Assembly (NCBI GenBank): GCA_040507985.1
Contig: JBEVNR010000042.1
Coordinates: forward strand, 1 to 61,045
Origin: JBEVNR01 sp040507985
Lineage (GTDB): Bacteria > Pseudomonadota > Alphaproteobacteria > Rickettsiales > UBA6187
Direction of reading: 5' to 3'
DNA length: 61,045 nt
Shown in pieces: positions 1 through 8,173 of this stretch (positions are counted from its first letter, which is position 1; the number at the start of each line of letters is the position of its first letter). The translations under genes were made by a program, and so were the position numbers. The notes beneath the pieces are model-generated. The model was not told the DNA's origin. It searched no databases and saw only the letters and a program-made list of their open reading frames with translations.

Positions 1-92
1 CTAGTCGTTAAGAACAACTATTGTTTTCCTCTATAGGAAAAGAGCTTGGTTAAGCATTGACGCTACAGCTTATACGCACGCGCTTGTGCATC

Positions 93-1115
93 ATGTCTTC
101 ATTTGGCGATCAGAGCAGTTTTCCCCAAGATCCTTTGTTAAAAAATGGCCAGCACCAATCTGCCATGTGGAATGGCCCGCAAACCAACCCTAACACACCC
201 TTCAACGGAGATAGCTGTCTTCCGAACGGGTCATCCCAGTCCTACGGACAATCCACGCAGGTAAAAGAAAATTTTCCAAGCGCTTCCGTAAATCCGTATG
301 GACCCAATTTATATCTCGATAATACCGGATCTCCCCTGCACATCTCCAACATTGTTCCATCAACGATGGGTCCGACGTCCGCTCCCAGACAGCAACCTAT
401 TGCCAACTCGAAACCTACGTCTGGCCATATAGAACAAGAAGTAAAATTTGCCGTTTCCGATTTATATTTGGCGTTATACCAAACCGCAACGGAAAGAACG
501 CAAAGCTCGCTTCTTAAGGCGTTTGATGTTGTTTCCACGATGGCATCGCAACAACAAGAAGATTCCTCCTATTTTGACTGTCTTGAAAAGGAAAAAACTG
601 CTTATGAGCAACTCATCGCCAACATCAGAACACTGCACAAACTCATTTTGGAGAAACTTAACGTAACCTTCACGGAGAATTTTTCTAAGGTTATCCTCCA
701 CAAGTATCAATCTATGCAAAGTAATTACACTGAATTAATCGGCAATTTCAAAAAAATATACCTCCCTGAAAAAGAAGAAAATCGTGAACAAGGTATGTTG
801 CCGGAATCCATAGCCAAAAGATTTAACTTGCCAATATTTGCGTCGCTCCATAGGCTTCAAATGGGAAGAATCGATGAATGGAATAAATATTTGCGCGAAG
901 TCACTGTTATGTTTGAACCTTGCGAAGGATCCCGTCCTAATGCGTCCAATGCGGATGGTGGTAGAAAAAGAAAGAGAGGCTTGCCGACTAAAACCAACAA
1001 TCCTGTCTACGACGATGACGTATCCGATGGAGAGAAAACCGCCGAAGGGGAATCCGACGAAGACGGTAGCGGCGACTATGGCGATGACGATTCGCGTTCC
1101 AAACGCCGAAAATGA
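93..1115 (+). CDS. Orphan protein with acidic tail and nuclear-localisation-like basic clusters
   Basis: No family is recognised. The ATG at 93 is preferred over a TTG at 57 in the same frame, giving about 340 residues. The first 110 residues are polar and low in complexity (many Ser, Asn, Pro, Gln), as in disordered regions. Residues about 115-280 look helical with alternating Leu and Lys/Glu. The tail has the basic cluster RKRKR at about 291-295, an Asp/Glu/Gly/Ser-rich stretch, and ends in SKRRK. Two basic clusters around an acidic spacer resemble eukaryotic nuclear localisation signals. No Sec signal peptide or membrane segment is visible. Base use is AT-richer than murF next door, and the genes converge. 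An effector secreted into a eukaryotic host is an inference; a DNA- or RNA-binding bacterial protein is the alternative. Confidence 0.7.
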   Translation: MSSFGDQSSFPQDPLLKNGQHQSAMWNGPQTNPNTPFNGDSCLPNGSSQSYGQSTQVKENFPSASVNPYGPNLYLDNTGSPLHISNIVPSTMGPTSAPRQQPIANSKPTSGHIEQEVKFAVSDLYLALYQTATERTQSSLLKAFDVVSTMASQQQEDSSYFDCLEKEKTAYEQLIANIRTLHKLILEKLNVTFTENFSKVILHKYQSMQSNYTELIGNFKKIYLPEKEENREQGMLPESIAKRFNLPIFASLHRLQMGRIDEWNKYLREVTVMFEPCEGSRPNASNADGGRKRKRGLPTKTNNPVYDDDVSDGEKTAEGESDEDGSGDYGDDDSRSKRRK

Positions 1116-1195
1116 GCGACGCTCACCGATTTTCTTATCTTTGAGATATTTTTACGGACGCAATGAAACGAAAACGCGCCGCAGGTCGGCGACAA

Positions 1196-1225
1196 ATAAA
1201 AAAACTATAGCGTTTTTTAAAACGC
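1196..1225 (-). terminator. Intrinsic terminator of murF
   Basis: Read on the minus strand, GCGTTTT and AAAACGC form a 7-bp stem with a two-base loop that overlaps the murF stop codon. A T-rich tract follows on that strand (A-run on the plus strand at 1196-1204). This is a standard Rho-independent layout. Confidence 0.65.
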
Positions 1226-2617
1226 CTCTATGATTTTCTCCATTTTCATGCCGCGTGATCCTTTTACCAGCAATATGCCGACGTCGGCGGGTAAAATGGA
1301 TGCGATATTCTCCGCAAGTGTTTCCGAATCAGGGAACGTGGCGCATATCATGGAGTCCGGAAGCGCGTTCTTCATGACGGCGCAGTCTTTTCCGACCAAG
1401 TACGCGCCCTTCGCCTTTGCGTTCACCAACGCATGGGCGATCATGCGATAATATTTTTCGGTTCCCTCGCCAAGTTCCAGCATGTCGCCCAGCGCAAGGA
1501 AAAACGACTCGCCTTGTTTTAAGCGCTCGCCGACGGTTTCTATCGCGGCGCACACCGAGGCGGGACCGGCGTTATAACTATCGTCGACAATCGTCAAGCC
1601 CTTGAATTTTCCGCTCTCCGGCACGAGGCGCGCTCCCCTACCTTTCACCGGGAAAAAATCGACCAGCCTATCGATGACGGCGGCAACGTTCACGTCCGCC
1701 GCCTTTAGCGCCGCCAGCGCCAATACGGCGTTGTTTGCTTGGTGGCGTCCGGGAGCGCCCAAGCGGAACACGTAGCTTTTTCCAAAAATAGAGGCGCCTA
1801 TCACCGATTCCTCGCGTTCCGGCATGTAATCGACGACGCGCGCGTCCGAATCCGGCGCGCCTGCCGAAACGTACCGCCTTCCCTTCATGCGCGCGGCAGC
1901 GTCGCGCAATATGTCGGCGTAGGGATGGTTTTCGGCGGCGACCAATACGCCGCCCTCCGGCACGCCCTCGAAAATTTCCGCTTTTGCCGTGGCGACGCCT
2001 TCCATATTAGGAAAATTCGCCAAATGCACTGGCGCGATCATGGTCACGACGGCGACGTCCGGCTGCGCGATATGGGTAAGCTCCCGCAATTCCCCTTCAT
2101 GGTTCATGCCGGCTTCGATCACGGCATAGGCGGCGTCGCGCCTCATGTTCGCCAAGGTCAACGGCAAGCCGAGATGGTTGTTGTAGTTGCCTTGCGTGGC
2201 GTGCGTCTCGCCAATATGGCTGAGCATAAACGCAAGCATTTCCTTCACGCTCGTTTTGCCGACGCTGCCGGTGACGGCAAAGGTAAGGGCGCGGGATTGC
2301 AACCGGCGATACCGGCCCAGCGCCGCCAACGCTTTTTCCACCTCCGGCGCCTCCAGTAAGGCGGCCTTATGTAACGACGCTGCCTCACGCATGGCGGAAG
2401 TCACTTTATCTTCGCGCACCAAGGCGGCCGAGGCGCCTTTTTCAAAGGCCGAAACGACGTAGTCATGACCATCGACGCGCTCTCCTTGGAGCGCGACGAA
2501 CAAGGCGCCGTATTCGGCGCGACGCGAATCGATCACAACGCTCTTCACGGGCTTGTCTAAAGAAAATTCGACGCCAAGCGCCTCGCATAGTTCGGCGCTT
2601 GTCCATAATGACGACAT
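1217..2617 (-). CDS. murF: UDP-N-acetylmuramoyl-tripeptide--D-alanyl-D-alanine ligase MurF
   Basis: MurF adds D-Ala-D-Ala to UDP-MurNAc-tripeptide with ATP in the cytoplasm, the last cytoplasmic step of peptidoglycan precursor synthesis. The protein (466 residues from this start) has the N-terminal Mur fold, the ATP loop VTGSVGKTS, the central ligase region with EAGMNHEGEL, and the C-terminal domain with DDSYNAGP. Length is normal. The ATG at 2617 is chosen because AAGGAT lies about seven bases upstream; a TTG at 2647 would add ten unlikely residues. It lies 30 bases behind the TPR gene on the same strand, probably in one transcript. MurF usually sits in the dcw cluster with murE, mraY and ftsI; here it is separated from them. 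Confidence 0.96.
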   Translation of the reverse strand: MSSLWTSAELCEALGVEFSLDKPVKSVVIDSRRAEYGALFVALQGERVDGHDYVVSAFEKGASAALVREDKVTSAMREAASLHKAALLEAPEVEKALAALGRYRRLQSRALTFAVTGSVGKTSVKEMLAFMLSHIGETHATQGNYNNHLGLPLTLANMRRDAAYAVIEAGMNHEGELRELTHIAQPDVAVVTMIAPVHLANFPNMEGVATAKAEIFEGVPEGGVLVAAENHPYADILRDAAARMKGRRYVSAGAPDSDARVVDYMPEREESVIGASIFGKSYVFRLGAPGRHQANNAVLALAALKAADVNVAAVIDRLVDFFPVKGRGARLVPESGKFKGLTIVDDSYNAGPASVCAAIETVGERLKQGESFFLALGDMLELGEGTEKYYRMIAHALVNAKAKGAYLVGKDCAVMKNALPDSMICATFPDSETLAENIASILPADVGILLVKGSRGMKMEKIIEAF

Positions 2618-2647
2618 GAAAAAATCCTTGTTTTTCCCGAACTCCAA

Positions 2648-4480
2648 TCAATCGGTTTGCGTCGCCAACCCGTCGTCCAGTTTCGTTTGTAAGCTTTCCC
2701 GCGTGATTTCCGTCGTTTTATCCTTATCGAAATATTTTAGCGCGCGCCGCCATTGAAAGCGTGCCTCGTTTTTGCGGCCAAGCTTCCAATAGACGTCGCC
2801 CAAATGGTCGTTCATGACCGAATCCTGCGGCATGGCCGAGACGGCGGATTCCAGCGTGGCGGCGGCGGTATCGTATTCCTTCATTTTATACATCGCCCAT
2901 CCCAGACTGTCGGTCACGTGGGGCGCCGGATCCTCTTGCAGGGCGATGGCCGTTTCTATCATCGCCCGCGCCTCTTCGACGTGGCTGTTACGCTCAAGCC
3001 AACCATAGGCCAGATAATTCAGCACGTCCGGTTGTTTGGGGTCGGCGGAGAGGGAAAGGCGCAAAAAGCTTTCGGCCTTCGCCCAATCGTCCAATCGTTC
3101 GTAGCAAATGGCCATGGCGAACAGCAAACCGGCATTTTCGCGGCGCAGAGGTTTTTTTTCCTCTTTTTGTAACCGATCCCACACCAATTCGTAGAGTTTC
3201 GACGCTTCGGCGTAATTGGCGTTATTGCGCAAATTATCGGCGTAAAGCAGCGCGACGCGGTCATATTTTGGGTAGTCGCGCAGCAAGTTTTCAAAAATAA
3301 GTCGCCCGTCCTGCTCCCTGCCTTTTTCCATAAGCATCGAGGCGTTCATCAACCCGACGTCGATGCTGTAGTCGGGATCGTCCTTAAGCTTTTCGTACAT
3401 GGCGCTCATGGCGGCGGTATCGTTGTTGGCGCCGTAATATTGCGCCATGATCGCGTAAATTTCGGGAATGCCCGGCGCGACGTATTCGGCAAGTCGCGCA
3501 TAGAGCATGGCTTCCGCCGGCATGTCGTGTGCCGCCAGGATGCGCGCCGTTTCAAGCAGCACCAACCCTACGCCTTGGGAAAATCCGCCCACGTCTTCCG
3601 GCTGAAGGGCCGTGCCGTTGTCTATGCGCGCGATGGCGCCTTCAAAACGGTACGGACGGTCGTTGTCTTCGCGATAGCGTTCGTACAACGCCTTGGCTTT
3701 TTTCGGGGAGTCGTTTTTCTCGTAGAAATTGCCGATGATGCGCGCGTAATAATATGGCAGGTGCGGCGTTTTCGCCAGCTCGTCGTATAAGGCGGCGGCC
3801 TCTTTGGTGCGTTGGGTAAGGTCGGCCATCAAGGCGTTTTGCAGCATGAGGAAGGACGGGGAAAAAAATCGCCGGCTCTTGTCGCCCTTTAATTTTTCCA
3901 GCGCCATGTCATAATTGCCCAAGGCGGCGAAATACCAGGCATAGACCATCGGCGCCATGGTGTAGTCGCCGACCAGGCCCCCTTCGACGCCGTCCGGGCC
4001 GGTGGCGGAGCGGTCGAGAATTTCCTGCAATTTCGCCCATCGCCCGTTTTTAACCGCCGACGCCATTTCGATAAGGCTGGGAAGCACCGTGTCGCCGCCG
4101 AAGCCGTTGACGCGCACCATGTGCAGCGCGCTTTCCATGTTTCCCGACAGAACGGACGCGATTAAATAGCGATATTTCGCGTTCTCTCCGGCTAAATTGT
4201 CGCCGATGACGTCGAAATGCTTAAAAGCGACGTCCATGTCGTTACGGCGATAGAAATAATTGGCGACTAAATAATTGCCGGCGGCCGGCTTGGAGGCGAT
4301 TTTATCGGCGTTTTTTGGCGGGTTTTCGCCCTGCGATAACCCCAGTCCGGCCCAAGCGATGCAGGAAAACAAGGATAAGACGCCAAAAATAGCCGCGTGT
4401 GACGCCGTAAATCGCGCCCTTGGGCGTCGTTGTTCCGCGTGGTGCATGTTGAGTATGTGGCCGCTCTCCGTCGCTGTCAT
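2648..4480 (-). CDS. TPR-repeat protein with N-terminal membrane anchor
   Basis: A 610-residue protein. A hydrophobic segment near residues 29-48 (AIFGVLSLFSCIAWAGLGL) would act as signal peptide or anchor and export the rest. The remainder is helical with tetratricopeptide repeats, clearest at the C-terminus in LNYLAYGWLERN, VTDSLGWAMYKMKEYDTA and NDHLGDVYWKLGRKNEA. Long TPR proteins of this kind are common in alphaproteobacteria and act as envelope scaffolds, but no specific partner can be assigned. An internal Met at residue 12 is an alternative start. It precedes murF by 30 bases. Confidence 0.85.
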   Translation of the reverse strand: MTATESGHILNMHHAEQRRPRARFTASHAAIFGVLSLFSCIAWAGLGLSQGENPPKNADKIASKPAAGNYLVANYFYRRNDMDVAFKHFDVIGDNLAGENAKYRYLIASVLSGNMESALHMVRVNGFGGDTVLPSLIEMASAVKNGRWAKLQEILDRSATGPDGVEGGLVGDYTMAPMVYAWYFAALGNYDMALEKLKGDKSRRFFSPSFLMLQNALMADLTQRTKEAAALYDELAKTPHLPYYYARIIGNFYEKNDSPKKAKALYERYREDNDRPYRFEGAIARIDNGTALQPEDVGGFSQGVGLVLLETARILAAHDMPAEAMLYARLAEYVAPGIPEIYAIMAQYYGANNDTAAMSAMYEKLKDDPDYSIDVGLMNASMLMEKGREQDGRLIFENLLRDYPKYDRVALLYADNLRNNANYAEASKLYELVWDRLQKEEKKPLRRENAGLLFAMAICYERLDDWAKAESFLRLSLSADPKQPDVLNYLAYGWLERNSHVEEARAMIETAIALQEDPAPHVTDSLGWAMYKMKEYDTAAATLESAVSAMPQDSVMNDHLGDVYWKLGRKNEARFQWRRALKYFDKDKTTEITRESLQTKLDDGLATQTD

Positions 4481-4624
4481 ATTCCCCCACGGACGACGCT
4501 CCCGGAAGCCCCCTCCGACATGCGCCTACGTCCTTTATAATATATCCATAAGATATTTTCTATTATAGCGGATAGAATTTTAAAAAACATTACAAATATT
4601 GCTTTGGATGGATATTTTTCGCGG

Positions 4625-5371
4625 CTAAAAGCTGTGCGAGGCCGACAAAATGACGCGGTTTCCGCATAGCCCGGTCATGCCGCATTCGCTCTCGCTTAAA
4701 TCGGTGTCGACATATTCGGTCTTGAGGGTATAGTCGTTCCACGCGTAAGACACGCCCACGGCCCAATCGACGTAATCGGTCGATTTTTCGACGTTTTGCC
4801 TGCCCACGTGCCCGTCGAGCGTAAAGCCTTTTTTGGGAAGGAACGCAAGCGGCGCCGACGCTCCCAGGCGGTAATATTCGGCATGCCCCGTACCGCCGAA
4901 ATAATCGGGCGAATAGTTGAACGTCGCAACGACGGAGGCAATCGAAAATTGCCGCGACGCGCTGGCCTGCATTTCGTAATAATCGTATTTTCCCGCTTCG
5001 GACGCGCCCGGGTAGGCGTAGTAAATGCCGCTCAGATCGAAGGAATAATCGCCGTTCTTATAGGTGGCGCCGGCGAAATAGTCCGTCTCCAGGTCCGTCT
5101 CGTCGCCGTCGTTGAAATTGACGTTCGATCCCCATAATCCGGCGTAGAAATTTAAGTCGTCCCTTATGGGGGCGTTATAATTTACTCCTCCTTGCAACGC
5201 GGGATTGCGGTCGGTTTGCGACAATCCGCGAAAGGCGTAGTCCGTCGCCAGCGCAATGTTGGTTGAAATCTCTCCCGGCAGATGAAAAGGCGTCGGAGTG
5301 GACGCAAACGCCGGCGTCGACGCCGCCATGGTTCCGGCAACCGCAAAGAAAAGCACGTTTTTCATACGCAC
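4625..5371 (-). CDS. TorF family putative porin (TIGR02001-like)
   Basis: A 248-residue outer-membrane beta-barrel candidate. The signal peptide ends near TPAFA (residues about 3-24). The mature start STNIALATDYAFRGLSQT is typical of the TorF/TIGR02001 family, followed by alternating aromatic/polar strands (YAGLWGSNVNF, YFAGATYKNGDYSF). The C-terminus ends in Phe (ILSASHSF), the usual beta-assembly signal. Substrate is unknown. It is monocistronic, divergent from folE, with an AT-rich promoter region upstream. A second in-frame Met at 5365 is possible. Confidence 0.85.
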   Translation of the reverse strand: MRMKNVLFFAVAGTMAASTPAFASTPTPFHLPGEISTNIALATDYAFRGLSQTDRNPALQGGVNYNAPIRDDLNFYAGLWGSNVNFNDGDETDLETDYFAGATYKNGDYSFDLSGIYYAYPGASEAGKYDYYEMQASASRQFSIASVVATFNYSPDYFGGTGHAEYYRLGASAPLAFLPKKGFTLDGHVGRQNVEKSTDYVDWAVGVSYAWNDYTLKTEYVDTDLSESECGMTGLCGNRVILSASHSF

Positions 5372-5419
5372 ACCATCGATAGTTGAAATATATACTTATA
5401 TTAACTACCAATGGCAAAT

Positions 5420-5450
5420 AAATATTTAATTTTTAAAAAATTAAATATTT
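5420..5450. promoter_or_regulatory. Perfect 31-bp AT-rich palindrome between divergent torF-like gene and folE
   Basis: AAATATTTAATTTTT and AAAAATTAAATATTT are perfect inverted arms of 15 bp around one base. The palindrome lies in the divergent intergenic region, about 50 bases from the porin start. It could be an operator or a cruciform-forming site; it lacks a GC stem, so a terminator is less likely. Confidence 0.5.
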
Positions 5451-5486
5451 CACGCGTCGTGCGATTAATTTATCGCCGGAGCCGCC

Positions 5487-5514
5487 TAGGCTGCGTGGAC
5501 TTTTTGGAAGCGGC
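5487..5514 (+). repeat. 28-bp dispersed repeat copy (TAGGCT...TGGACTTTTTG)
   Basis: Matches 22326-22353 at 23 of 28 positions; both begin TAGGCT, share TGGACTTTTTG and end AGCGGC. Both lie outside genes. The most likely origin is the end of an insertion sequence or MITE. Confidence 0.5.
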
Positions 5515-5656
5515 CGGATTTCAGGGATTGAGGGCCCCACATAAAGAAAGATTGCAGTCCGCACTTTGCCGGCGCGCGCGGAAATTCTTGACTTTAGAAC
5601 CAGAATTATTAATGTACGTGGATAAATCGTTATTTTTTGAATTCGCGCCGCTATTT

Positions 5657-6247
5657 ATGACCCTTCCCCCTTCCTTCCACTGCCGTCCGTCCAGAGAAGA
5701 GGCGGAGGCCGCCGTTCGCACGCTGCTTGCGTGGATAGGCGACGATCCCGAACGCGAGGGTCTGCGCGAAACGCCCCGCCGCGTGACGTCGGCCTACAAG
5801 GAATATTTTTCGGGGTATGCGGTCGATCCCCATGAATTTCTCGCCCGCACTTTCGAGCAGGTAAGCGGATACGACGACGTCGTATTAATGAAGAATATGC
5901 GATTCGAGTCGCATTGCGAGCACCACATGGCGCCGATTATAGGCGTTGCGCACATCGCCTACCTGCCCGACAATCGTATCGTCGGCATCAGCAAGCTGGC
6001 GCGCGTGCTTGACGTGTATGCGAAACGCCTGCAAACGCAAGAAATTATGACGGCGCAAATCGCCCGCGCCATCGAAACGGCTCTGGCGCCGCGCGGGGTG
6101 GCGGTAATGATTGACGCCGAACATCAATGCATGACGACGCGCGGAGTCTCTAAGTCAGGCGCGTCGACCGTGACCTCGGACATGCGAGGAGTCTTTCGCG
6201 ACGACGCCGTGTATCGCGAGCGTTTTTATCGTATGCTCGCGTCCTAA
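5657..6247 (+). CDS. folE: GTP cyclohydrolase I FolE
   Basis: Converts GTP to 7,8-dihydroneopterin triphosphate plus formate, the first step of folate (and biopterin) synthesis. At 196 residues the length fits the family. Zinc and catalytic residues are present in FESHCEHHMAPI and AEHQCMTTRG, with the family segment GLRETPRRV near the N-terminus. The open frame reaches back to 5411, but similarity begins only at MTLPPS, so the ATG at 5657 is chosen although no strong ribosome site precedes it. MYVDKS at 5612 is the alternative. The upstream 200 bases carry the palindrome at 5420 and a dispersed repeat, so they are not coding. Confidence 0.95.
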   Translation: MTLPPSFHCRPSREEAEAAVRTLLAWIGDDPEREGLRETPRRVTSAYKEYFSGYAVDPHEFLARTFEQVSGYDDVVLMKNMRFESHCEHHMAPIIGVAHIAYLPDNRIVGISKLARVLDVYAKRLQTQEIMTAQIARAIETALAPRGVAVMIDAEHQCMTTRGVSKSGASTVTSDMRGVFRDDAVYRERFYRMLAS

Positions 6248-6529
6248 AAGCGGCATGGGCGGCGACGAAAAAAAACAAGAAAAAAATCGTCGCCTGCGAA
6301 AAGCTCTTCTCGCAAACGTAAGGCGACGTAAGGTCATTTCTTCCGTTAAAGATAAAACTCGCAATCATAAGGACGACGGCGCGCCGCCGGAGCGAAATCC
6401 ATGAAAGGGAATTGCCTTCCGTACGTTTTGCGAAAGGTTGGTTGTCTATTGAGAGACGAACGCAATTGAATTCTATTCGTCTCAATTCAAAAAGCGCATA
6501 GAGCCTAAAAAATTATTTGACATAATTAT

Positions 6530-6558
6530 TTGACATATTAATTGATAATGTCTATATA
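6530..6558 (+). promoter_or_regulatory. Sigma70-type promoter of the OprP-like porin
   Basis: TTGACA at 6530-6535, 17-base spacer, TATATA at 6553-6558. A second TTGACA at 6517 is part of a short tandem duplication (AATTATTTGACAT twice). Placement about 45 bases before the ATG fits a strong housekeeping promoter. Confidence 0.65.
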
Positions 6559-6564
6559 TATGGT

Positions 6565-6579
6565 GTAATATAATATTAC
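6565..6579. promoter_or_regulatory. Palindromic operator candidate in porin leader
   Basis: GTAATATAATATTAC is a perfect inverted repeat of 7 bp arms around one A, directly after the -10 element and about 25 bases before the porin ATG. Position near the transcription start suggests a repressor site; the regulator is unknown. Confidence 0.4.
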
Positions 6580-6603
6580 GTCATACTACTATATAGGGGC
6601 ATT

Positions 6604-7956
6604 ATGCACGCGAAATTATGGACGGGCGCTTTTCTTATCGCAAGTGGCGTCGCGCACGGAGCGCACGCAGCGGAGTCGGTGGAAGATCGCATCGCTAAGC
6701 TGGAAGAAGAGATACAACATTTAAAACGCGACGCGGCTAAGGAAGAAGCGAAACCGGTCGCTCCGTCCGCCCCCGTTGCCGTCAAAAGCGACGCGCCCAA
6801 CGTCGAATTCGGCAAAAAGGGATTAAAATTTACGTCAAGCGACGGCGATTTATCTTTGCGGCTGCACGGATACGCGCAATTAGACAACCGTACCGTCTCC
6901 GGAGACGGCAGCGATTCCGGAAGCGACGAATTTATCGTGCGCCGCGCCCGTCCTATCGTGGAGGGAGAATTGGGTAGCGATTTTACGTTCCGCTTGATGT
7001 ATGATTTCGGCGAAGGGCAATCGCGCTTGTTCGACGCGCACGTGGACTATATGCCTAGCAAAATCGTCAACGTGCGGGTAGGGAAGTTCAAGCCGCCGGT
7101 TGGGCTGGAGCGCTTAAAGGGAGCGCCGGACCTCACGTTCGCCGAGCGCGGCATGACGACGAATCTGGCGCCTAACCGCGACGTGGGCGTGATGGCCTAT
7201 GGCGCGATATTGCCGCAACTTTCCTACGAAGCCGGCGCGTTTAACGGCGTCGCCGATTTGGGTAACGGGGACGGAGACGACGACGGCGGGAAAGAGTTCG
7301 CCGGCAGGCTGTTTGCGCATCCGTTCATTGAAACGGATTCGGCGTTCAAGGGGCTGGGCGTGGGCGTAGGGGGAAGCTGGGGAGAGAAGCAAGGTTCCGC
7401 CGCCGCGCGCGAAGTGGGCGACTACCGCACCCAATCGCAGGCGCGCTTCTTCCGTTACGCCGGAGGGGCCTTCGCCGACGGCGACCATTGGCGCCTCGCC
7501 CCCCAAGGGTATTATTATCACGGTCCGTTGGGGGCGCTCGCGGAATACGCGATTTCCAACCAGGAGGTGCGTAACGGCGCAAACGTCGATTCCATAGAAA
7601 ATACCGCCTGGGAGACGCAAGTTTCTTATCTCGTTACCGGAGAGAATGCCTCTTATAGAGGCTGGCCGGTTCCGAAAAACACTTTCAACCCTAAAAACGG
7701 CGGCTGGGGCGCGTGGGAAGTCGCGGCCAGGTACGGAGAGTTAAAAATAGACGACGACGCGTTTCCGCTCTTCGCCGATCCGGCGGTTTCCGCGAAACGC
7801 GCGCATAGCGGCGGAGCGGCGATCAACGGCTATTTGAACGAAAACCTGAAAGTGACGCTCGACTACGAACGCACCGCTTTTGACGGAGGATCGACCGCCG
7901 GAGGCGACCGCAAAACGGAAGATGCGCTCATTAGTCGCCTGAGCGTACAGTTTTAA
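6604..7956 (+). CDS. OprO/OprP-type phosphate-selective porin family protein
   Basis: A 450-residue outer-membrane channel. A signal peptide ends near AHGAHA (about residue 22), followed by a coiled coil (VEDRIAKLEEEIQHLKRD), as in family members that trimerise through the periplasm. The barrel begins at about residue 70 with LSLRLHGYAQLDNR and contains family stretches such as DFTFRLMYDFG, VRVGKFKPPVGLERL and NRDVGVMAYG. It ends in Phe (ISRLSVQF). Homologues pass phosphate or other anions; selectivity cannot be read from sequence, so the phosphate label is family-level only. It is monocistronic with its own promoter and a GGGGC-type ribosome site. Confidence 0.9.
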   Translation: MHAKLWTGAFLIASGVAHGAHAAESVEDRIAKLEEEIQHLKRDAAKEEAKPVAPSAPVAVKSDAPNVEFGKKGLKFTSSDGDLSLRLHGYAQLDNRTVSGDGSDSGSDEFIVRRARPIVEGELGSDFTFRLMYDFGEGQSRLFDAHVDYMPSKIVNVRVGKFKPPVGLERLKGAPDLTFAERGMTTNLAPNRDVGVMAYGAILPQLSYEAGAFNGVADLGNGDGDDDGGKEFAGRLFAHPFIETDSAFKGLGVGVGGSWGEKQGSAAAREVGDYRTQSQARFFRYAGGAFADGDHWRLAPQGYYYHGPLGALAEYAISNQEVRNGANVDSIENTAWETQVSYLVTGENASYRGWPVPKNTFNPKNGGWGAWEVAARYGELKIDDDAFPLFADPAVSAKRAHSGGAAINGYLNENLKVTLDYERTAFDGGSTAGGDRKTEDALISRLSVQF

Positions 7957-7995
7957 TGGGCGTGCGTTAATGTGACGAAGGGTGTTAAATCAATC

Positions 7996-8137
7996 AGGAC
8001 TTACGCGAAACGAGTATTTTTGAGGAATTTTTAGGCGCCTTCGCACACAGAAGCCGCCGTGTAGTCAATCTACATAAGGCCTCGAGTACGAAGGCAACGC
8101 AAAAATTACCAAAAAGGCGACGTTTCGCGTAAGTCCT
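7996..8137. repeat. MITE-like element, 142 bp
   Basis: Perfect 17-bp terminal inverted repeats AGGACTTACGCGAAACG (7996-8012 and complement at 8121-8137). The interior is GC-rich and can pair further, and contains a GTAGTCAATCTAC hairpin. There is no coding capacity. The architecture resembles the element at 53215-53367. It lies between the convergent porin and histidine kinase genes and may also end transcription. Confidence 0.75.
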
Positions 8138-8173
8138 ATAAATGACTTACCGCCCTTCGCCGCAACGTGCCCG

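Larger units (their letters stand above)
6248..6603. other. Intergenic region with hairpins, repeat remnant and porin promoter
   Basis: No gene is seen. After the folE stop, GGCGACGA (6261) and TCGTCGCC (6287) can pair with an A-rich loop but have no T-tract, so termination is doubtful. Around 6456-6488, TTGAGAGACGAA and TTCGTCTCAA form an imperfect hairpin. At 6488-6507 the complement of TAGGCTCTATGCGCTTTTTG relates to the dispersed repeats at 5487 and 22326. The last 90 bases hold the promoter of the OprP-like porin. Confidence 0.6.
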
